NCBI GenBank assembly: GCA_964587655.1
Contig: CAZPMT010000039.1
Span: 1 to 40,608, forward strand
Length of the DNA: 40,608 nt
Direction: 5' to 3'
Source of the DNA: CAZPMT01 sp964587655
GTDB taxonomy: Bacteria; Hydrogenedentota; Hydrogenedentia; Hydrogenedentales; SLHB01
Below are positions 17,006-25,700 of the stretch, piece by piece (within the stretch, counting starts at the first letter, position 1; every line of letters starts with the position of its first letter). Both the position numbers and the translations under genes were made by a program. The notes below the pieces were generated by a model, which saw only the letters and a list, made by a program, of their open reading frames with translations, was not told the origin of the DNA and did no database searches.

Positions 17006-17347
17006 CTATGCAAGATTCGCCAAGGCGCTTTTCACGCAGGCGCGCACTGCGGCCCAGTCACGCTCGGACAAATGGCCGATTCTTGCGCTTAGGGATGCTC
17101 GTGGCACCGTCATCAAGAAAGCGCGAAATGCCGATGGCAGACGCAACCCCGCCTCACTCCAATCGAGCAAGACGTGATCCGTCGAAGAAGTGACTGCGGG
17201 CAAGTTACTCGTAATGACGCCGATGATAGAGTCGGGACGGGTTTCATGATACTTGTCCGAGGACAAGACAACGGCGGGCCTCCGCTTAATACCGGTAGCA
17301 CCGGGGAAATCTGTTACGACAACATCACCCGCTCTTGGCAAGGTCAT
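17006..17347 (-). CDS. MazF/PemK-family toxin (endoribonuclease)
   Basis: This 113-residue protein has the MazF/PemK N-terminal pattern GDVVVTDFPGATGIKRRPAVVLSSDKYHE, with the R-P-A-V-V strand and the following S-x-x loop that shape the RNA-binding face. Further on are GVITSN and a late SLSARIGHLSERDW, equivalent to the family's R-x-G-x-L segment. MazF-type toxins cut single-stranded RNA and are held inactive by a cognate antitoxin. The ATG at 17347 lies within the 3-prime end of the antitoxin gene (23-bp overlap), the usual coupled order. Length is normal and no lesion is visible, so it may be active. Confidence 0.85.
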   Translation of the reverse strand: MTLPRAGDVVVTDFPGATGIKRRPAVVLSSDKYHETRPDSIIGVITSNLPAVTSSTDHVLLDWSEAGLRLPSAFRAFLMTVPRASLSARIGHLSERDWAAVRACVKSALANLA

Positions 17348-17549
17348 CGTCTCCCTGTTTCCATGCCGCGTTCAGTTGGGAAAACGCTACTAAGTCTTGC
17401 AGGTCTTCTTCGGTCCACGCATCGCTGTAATCCAGCGCCGGCGCGGCGGACTCTGCAAGATCTTCAAGGATCAGCGTCGCGAGTCTCAGCCGTTCAGACG
17501 ACGGGAGATCACGAACAGTCTCCGCGTAAATCTCTTTGGCCGTAGCCAT
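17325..17549 (-). CDS. Antitoxin-like protein paired with the MazF-type toxin
   Basis: This 74-residue protein begins MATAKEIYAETVRDLPSSERLRLATLILEDLAES. That short helical pattern (E-x-x-x-x-L-P-x-x-E-R-L-R-L-x-x-x-I) is common in small addiction-module antitoxins upstream of PemK/MazF or PIN toxins. The acidic C-terminal half would bind the toxin. It overlaps the toxin gene by 23 bp and the start lies inside the preceding antitoxin-like gene, so the three form a tight cassette. No DNA-binding domain is obvious, so autoregulation cannot be claimed. Confidence 0.75.
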   Translation of the reverse strand: MATAKEIYAETVRDLPSSERLRLATLILEDLAESAAPALDYSDAWTEEDLQDLVAFSQLNAAWKQGDDDLAKSG

Positions 17550-17751
17550 GTGTACTGCATCTCCCGCGATTGGAAATCGCTTTCGCTATCCTGTCCTTTA
17601 CGTGGGCATGGGGAATCGTCTCGCCGGCATCAGCCTGCTGGAGTCCTTTCTCGACTTTCGCCAGAAAAAGAAGGCGCTCCATCGCGTCCTCGATCGACGC
17701 ATCGTCCGGAAGGTCCTGGGCAACTTGGAGAACTAGTTCTTTGCTCGTCAT
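17509..17751 (-). CDS. Second antitoxin-like protein at the head of the toxin cassette
   Basis: From the ATG at 17751 this 80-residue protein reads MTSKELVLQVAQDLPDDASIEDAMERLLFLAKVEKGLQQADAGETI, a pattern familiar from small RelB/Phd-like antitoxins (E-D-A-x-E-R-L-x-x-L-x-K-V-E-x-G-x-x-Q-A-D-A-G). The last ~15 residues (RGRCSTHGYGQRDLRGDCS) do not look like the family and run 41 bp into the next gene, so a small deletion or frameshift near 17560 may have fused it to foreign sequence. Its own toxin is missing, which suggests an orphan antitoxin left after toxin loss, or a three-component unit. Confidence 0.6.
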   Translation of the reverse strand: MTSKELVLQVAQDLPDDASIEDAMERLLFLAKVEKGLQQADAGETIPHAHVKDRIAKAISNRGRCSTHGYGQRDLRGDCS

Positions 17752-17819
17752 AACATCACCATACCATGACATCGACGCGGCGTCAACGCGTTTCCGTCTT
17801 CCCTACCTTGCATCATCCC

Positions 17820-19184
<1,365 letters not shown>

Positions 19185-19217
19185 GCTCGGTCGCCTCTAT
19201 CCTTGATACAGAATTCA

Positions 19218-19237
19218 GAATACAGAATTCTGTATTC
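19218..19237. repeat. 20-bp perfect palindrome upstream of the NtrC-type regulator
   Basis: GAATACAGAATTCTGTATTC reads identically on both strands, and a further ATACAGAATTC occurs directly before it (from about 19207). It lies between the cysteine-rich protein gene and the regulator, 34 bp from the regulator start. It could be an operator for the regulator itself, or one of the dispersed A/T-rich repeats common in such genomes. Confidence 0.5.
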
Positions 19238-19313
19238 CCATTCCCTTTTCCAGGTTCAAGTGTTCAGCATCAATCTATCATGAGGGTCCGCGGGCTTCAA
19301 ATCCGCGGACGGT

Positions 19314-19661
19314 TCAGTCGCTGAAGAGCTTGTCGAAGCCCTCGACGCCCTTTGGAGCCGGCTTCTCGTCCGTGTCGCCGAAGAGTCCATGGAGGGCCTT
19401 GCGCGTGTTATCGTCCGCGCCGGATTCCTTGCTATCCGTGTCCGCGCCGGTGAAATCGAACTCGTCGCAGAAGTTGCACCCGGCGCGGTCTCCGACCCAG
19501 TCGGTCGTGGGGATCCGGCACTTGTTATGGGCGTGCTCGTCGTAGAACCGGCAATTGAGGCAGCAGTGGAGGTAGGCCGCGCAGTTCTCGCAGAACTCCT
19601 TGACGGCCGGCTGCTTCTTCTCGCTGACCCATTCTCTCTTGCACCTGTGGCAGACTTTCAT
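19314..19661 (-). CDS. Cysteine-rich putative metal-binding protein
   Basis: This 115-residue protein begins MKVCHRCKREWV. It holds ten cysteines in its first 65 residues: C4, C7, C24, C27, C33, C34, C37, C48, C62 and C65. They lie mostly in C-x-x-C pairs, with histidines near 43-45, enough for two zinc sites or possibly an iron-sulfur cluster. The C-terminal ~45 residues are acidic and serine-rich, with no fold visible. The open frame extends upstream to 19751, but GGAGAAG before the ATG at 19661 marks the start. It lies about 95 bp downstream of the giant PKD protein and 129 bp upstream of the NtrC-type regulator. Function unknown; zinc-ribbon proteins often bind nucleic acid or protein. 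Confidence 0.72.
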   Translation of the reverse strand: MKVCHRCKREWVSEKKQPAVKEFCENCAAYLHCCLNCRFYDEHAHNKCRIPTTDWVGDRAGCNFCDEFDFTGADTDSKESGADDNTRKALHGLFGDTDEKPAPKGVEGFDKLFSD

Positions 19662-19757
19662 CGGGACTTCTCCGCGTGCGCGACGGATGGCGGACACGTA
19701 TTCAATCAAGCGGCCCCGGCGGGATGAACCGACGGGGCCGCTCTGGCTCAATTCTCG

Positions 19758-22700
19758 TCAACGCGCGCCTCGATAGCCGCGCCGCGTCTTTCCGGCATAC
19801 AGAAGGGGGATAGCCGCCATGGCGATTACGAGCACGTCGCCTCCGGCGCCGGAACTGAACGGTCCGCGCGGTGTGTTGGAGAGCGTTCCGCCGAAGCACT
19901 GGGGTTGTTCGCCTTCACCCTCGCCTTCACCTTCGCCTTCGCCGCCGGTCCGGGCTTCCTGAACGACGCGCACGTCCTTCGGACTGCCGAGGGCGCCGTC
20001 CGCGCTGAAGCGAATGATGCCCGTGCGTGGCAGTTCGCTCTGGTTCTCGGAGAAGGAAACGCTTACAGTGTCAGAGTCGGGATTCTCGAGGTTGGCAACG
20101 ATGGCGCCTGCGCTCTCGGAAGTGATGGCCAGCCACGCGTTGCCTTGAGTTACCGTCCCGCGCCACTCGAGGGTACCGCCGCCGCCGTTCAGTACGCTGA
20201 ACGACGAGTTTCCGTTGTTCCACGATACCGGGCGGCTGTTCGGCAACACGGTCAACGAGGGAGGAACGCCCGCCTGCATCACGATGACGTCGGCGGGCGA
20301 GTTCTTCGCGCCGACGGCTTCAACGCGGATCGTGGCTCTGCGCGGTTCGAATCCGCGGTGGGTCTTATACGACAGGATGATCTCGCCGAGAATCGGGCTC
20401 TCCTTGACGAGACGGATCGTCAGCCAGTCATTTTGGGTAAGAACTGCGGCGTTCCAGTCTAGGTTTCCCGCGCCGACGTTGCGGACGACGATCTTGGTTC
20501 CCGTGCCTTCCCACATGGAGAGATTTACGGCCGAGGGAACGACGGAGAGTTCGGGCATCTCACCTTCGCCTTCACCCTCTCCTTCACCCTCGCCCTCGCC
20601 TTCACCTTCACCTTCGCCCTCGCCTTCGCCTTCACCCTCACCTTCGCCTTCACCCTCGCCTTCGCCTTCGCCTTCGCCTTCACCTTCGCCTTCACCCTCA
20701 CCCTCGCCTTCGCCGACGCCGGAAATGGCCACGAGATTTGTCTTCGTTTCGGTATCGCTTCCGACGGAACTGGTTACGGTGAGTGTGACGCTGTAACGGC
20801 CGGGGTTCCGGTAGATGTGGGTAGGATTTTGTACGGTGCTTCCCTGACCATCGCCGAAATCCCACGCCCAACTGAGAATTGGCGGCGTGCCGCCGGGGAG
20901 CGACCGGTCCGTGAAGCGGACGGTTAGCGGCGGCGTGCCGAACGTGTTCGAGGCGGTGAAATCCGCGATGGGCGGCGCTTGGGGATCCGAAACGGCGATG
21001 GCGTCATTCTTGATCATGACGTCGGCGCCAACGCCGTTCGACACCCAGAGGGTAACTCTGTAGGTCCCGGGGTTCTCGTAGATATGGAGCGGACTCTGGT
21101 CACTGCTTCGCGTGCCGTCACCGAAGTCCCAAGACCACATCAAGGCTTCAGGGAACGAACCCGGAGTAGATTCGTCGGTGAACTGGACCGTCAACGGGGC
21201 CGTGCCCGCGGCGGGTAGGAAGATGAAGTTCGCGGTGGGGCCTACCAGCGGCGCAACGGCATTGATGTAACTCGGCTTGACGAGTCTTACCGTGTCCACC
21301 TTGGTCGTGACCTCGAGCGTGACCGTGTAGATCCCGGCCTTCGTGTACTGGTGCGTCGGGTTCTGCGTAGTGCCCAAGGCGCCGTCGCCGAAATCCCACC
21401 GCCAGATTGTGATCGGAGAATCTCCCGATTCTGACTCGTCCGTAAACGAGACGCTGAACGGAATAGTGCCCGTCGTAGGACTGCCCGTGAAGGCCGGCGC
21501 TGGCGGCAATCCGTTACAAGTCAACTCCACCGTTTGGCGAGCCTTGTTGGCGGTGCTTCTGACCCAGAAGGGATAGGGGCTTTCATTCTGACTTTGATCT
21601 TCCTCGACCTTGGGCTCCATCTTTCGCGTGAGCGGATCGTAATGCCAGTAGTTATACGCTGGGCGATCCTTGAAGTACGTGATGAAACCCAGCGCCCGTG
21701 AACCCCACGCGAATTCGGAAAATAGATCGAACTCGTTCGGATTGACCGAGTGATGAGCCGACGGATGCGGGAAAGTGTCCGGATCCGGTTCGGTTGGTGT
21801 GTTTGGACCCCATGAGACAATGCCAACTCGGAATTTGTCGCCAGTATCCATATTGGCCGAAGTGCGAATCACAACGAAGAAGTCGGGACCGTATTCCGGA
21901 TCCATCTTCGACGTTCCGAACTTGTCCGGAACCCACTGCCGGCGTCTGGCCTGGTTTGCCAGAGCCGTCTGGGCTACAGTAAGGCCTGCCAACGCAAGGT
22001 CATCGGTTCCCGGCGACGAGAAAACGAACCGCACCTGTTCCGGCTCTCCCACAAGGCCAATCCTCGAGGGAGGCTGGTCAAGCGCAAGCGGTATGTCGAT
22101 ATCAGGATCAAAGACCCCGTTCGTGTTTCTGGAATCCCAGTCATTGTCTCTATACAGCGAGACGCCGCTCTTATGGTTGGGCGGGTCCTCATAGTCAAGC
22201 GGCAGCAAGTCCTGGCCGAAGTTGAAGCCCTGGCTCTCGGTCGCCCCGTAGAAGTCAACAACGACTTGCTCAAGGAACGTCGGATCTTTGACGATCCTCC
22301 ACGCCGTACCCGCGCGCGGAGTCCCGCTGCGGAACGTCAGCGTGTCGCCGTCAGCGCCAATGATCTCATAACCCTCGATCTGGCGGCTCGGTCCCTCGCT
22401 GGGATCTTTCGCGTCGTCATCGGCCATGGAAATCAGCCACCGCCCAATATAATCCGGCGTCCACTGGTAGCCGGAAGTGACGAACTGGTTTGGCGGAAGC
22501 GGCGTTCCATCGGTGCCGTTCGCCAGCAACGCATCCGTGCGGTTAGTGGATGCGTCGATGCCCAAGACCGCCACGGCATCGCTTCCGGAAGGGATTGTCT
22601 GGCCGGTTGCAGTAAGGTTTGTGATCGTGGCTGGTACGTTTACCTCCAGCATATCGTGGCTGTAGAAGTCTTGAACCGCGCCCTCTTCAGGATTCACCTT

Positions 22701-25700
22701 CTCAAGAGACACCGTCATCGGATAAGCTCGCGGCGAGAACCGGACCCCGCCGACCTGCTCATCAAAGGGACTGCGCGATGGCAGCCGCGCCGGAATGAGA
22801 GTTCGGATTTGCTGGAACCTGGGCACCTTGCTGGATGGCGCGATCACGACAAACAGATCGTCGCCTTGGTTTTCACCCGCAGGCAATGCCTTGGCGGGTT
22901 GAGGCGATGCCCCGGTGTAACTGTCCGAAAAAGGAACAAGCCACGGCGAGGCCGGCACCAAGCGGACGACCCATGCATAGTCGTTCTCGTCGACGTTGCC
23001 GTCTCCGCTAAGATCGTCAGGAATAACGTCTCCGTCCAGATCGATTGGCTCGGGAGCTGCTGCCCATTCAAGGTGCTTCACTGGTACAACAGCATCACCC
23101 CCCAAGTCATCGTAAACCCCGTTCTGGTTGGCGTCTTCAAACAGCAGCACCCCGGACGTCGTGGTTGTGCCGTTGGGATCGAGAGGTTGAAGATCCCTGG
23201 GCGCGTCAAAACCAGGTCCCCAAAGGGCAACCGTGACGCTCTCAAGCCAGAGCTGGTTGTACTGGTTGACGATGATGTCGTCAGCCCCGCAGAGGTTAAG
23301 CCCCAATACCGCCACTCTGTTCAGGTTTCCCGTCGAAAACGAATCTCCATGTTCCTTCAGCAATCGCGCTGCACGCAGGCCGCCGCCGGAAAGAAGCCCG
23401 GGGGGCTCCCAATCGCTGATATGAGGATACCGTCCTGGCGGAAGCGCAACCGTCGCAATCCACCACGGGCCGTCAACGACGCTATGTGCGCGATCGAGAA
23501 GAAGTGTGTCGGAAGTATTGCTCAGAATGCGATACGCACCCAGGCATTTGTCTACTAGCCACCGCCCCGCATGCTGGTTCGACGCCCAGGAAACACCCGA
23601 TGCCTTGAACCAGTCGGTGCTGCTGCTCGCGGCAGTATGACTGCTTGTCGTTCCGCTGGCTACAAACGCCGTGGCCTGGCGGAGCGGCCAGCCCCCGTAT
23701 TGGATCTCAGTAGGAGTCGTCCTCGTGTCCGAGAACAGGAACGAGTAATAGTTCGGAAGGGTCGGTTGCGGAGGCGGGATCGGAAAAACGTACGAACGCG
23801 GCTCTACTCCGTCAATATTCTCGTTGAAGAACGGAATTGTCTCGAAGGCATACTGGATGGCTGTGAAGTCGTCGTTCAGATACGGTCCCGTAAACCCGTC
23901 GGAGATGTCAGGCACAATCGGCAATCCGTATCCAGGCCCAAATGAGTAAAACGAGCGTCGAATTCTGGAGGAAATGCTTTGATTGAAAAGGTCAGCGGGC
24001 CACGTGCCAGGCACCCACCAGCCCTGCGTCTGCCAATCGTACCCTCCGATAGGCGAGTCTGTAATCCCCAACGGATCCAGCCAAAGAGCGAACCATACAT
24101 AATCTCTTTCGTCGCGTTGACCCTCGAGTATATGCGATTCCCGCGCCCAGTAGTTGTCACTCGAGTACGTTAGCACCAAGTCGTGAATATCGATTCCGCA
24201 ACGCTCAGGCTTCGCGTTAACCTGATTCAACGTCCGTTCGGGCCACCAAGCCTGCGCCGGGTTCGAGACAGCCATTGCGGGAACGTCTTGCCAAGAGTAC
24301 ATTGAGGCCGCCGCCCAATACGAGGGAATCGTGTATCCGATGAGGAGCCCGCCTTCCCAGGAATTCGTATTATCCACGACTCGTCGTGGCTCGATAAAGG
24401 CGCGAAAGTCAGCGCCGAGGCCAATGCCTTTCCCATCCCCCTCCAGAGTTGAGATGTCCGTATAGCCGCTGTCCGCCCTGAACACCACGAAATAGTCGCA
24501 ACTCACTTCGCTGCTAGTGCTGTCGTCCACGCATAGAGGAACGGCCGACAGAAGTCCCCCTCCGCCGCCCACCCGCTCGCCAAGGGGACTGAACTCGAGC
24601 TTTATCTTCCACCAGGGATCCCCTCCGCCCGGTGGGAAAGGGACGTACTCCCATTCCCGAAGACCCGGGGTGACCTGCCCGGCAGGATCTCTTGTGCCGG
24701 GCATCAGGGGTGAATCCAAATTGAAGAATGTGACGCCGCCACCGCTTACAGGCTGCGGCGGGTCAAAGATCCCGTTGTTGTTACTGTCGTGGAAAATCCA
24801 CACGCCGTTGAACGCATAATCGGCGCCGACTGCGTAGGTCGTCGAATCATTGCTCCAGGAATGGATGACCTCGAATCCATCGGTGGGATCGAACCCGCCG
24901 TTGCCTTCCGTGGGTGGCGTCGCGTACGGATCGCCGCCAATGTCCGTGAAAACGATGTTCGCTTCCTGGATAAACATCCTATCCTGACTGCGCTCCGGAT
25001 ATACACCGCCGTGGGCGTTTATGCCGATAGCCGCAACCCACGTTTCGAGCGAGAAGAGACGACGCATGTCCATCCACTCTCCAAGAACGCGTTCGGTCAC
25101 GATGCCCGCGGCGTCCCATCGCGGCCGCGCGTGTTCTGTAAGGGGGCTATAGAGCTTGTTGGGCCAGTGCCAGATATTCCAGTCGCGGTTCGGCACGTAG
25201 TTGCCGATCAGTGAGCCAGTGATGTCCCATACGCCGAAGCTGGACGAGTAACCCCTCGTGGACACTAGGGTAGTTCCGGTGCAGAAATTGGGGCTGTACG
25301 TGTCCACAACGCATCCGGGAAAGCGGACGACGGACTGGGTCGACGGATCGAATTCCCACAACTCAGCATTGGTGAGATCGAAACTCAAAGAAGTTCCGCT
25401 GCGCCACGCGGCCGAGGTCCGAACCGCCAGAACGAAACTCTTGCTTTGATTAACATCGACTTTCACCCAATCGCTGAACGGAACTTGTGCTTGGATGTCC
25501 AGGTCGTAGGAAGTGTCATTGTGATTAGCGCCCTGGTCGTACCAGACCTGGACACTCCCGTAGTCGTTGGATAGCGGATCGCCTTGATACAGACCCCGGC
25601 CGTCCCACCGGACGATAGGCTTCACTAGGGATTGGTCAAAGTGTGGTGACGTAAGCGCGGCAGCTTCAAAGATCCCGAATTCCAGAATCTCCTCAGGCTC

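Noticed and set aside
20340..20360. GGTTCGAATCC resembling a tRNA T-arm
   Set aside because: It lies inside the coding frame of the giant PKD gene and no acceptor stem or anticodon arm surrounds it.
20559..20714. The Gly-Glu hexamer array as a CRISPR array
   Set aside because: Units are contiguous six-base repeats with no spacers and lie in a coding frame; no cas genes are in the window.
22173..23558. Long plus-strand open frame opposite the giant PKD gene (461 codons)
   Set aside because: Composition rich in Arg, Val and Pro, no domain match, and the opposite strand is clearly coding.
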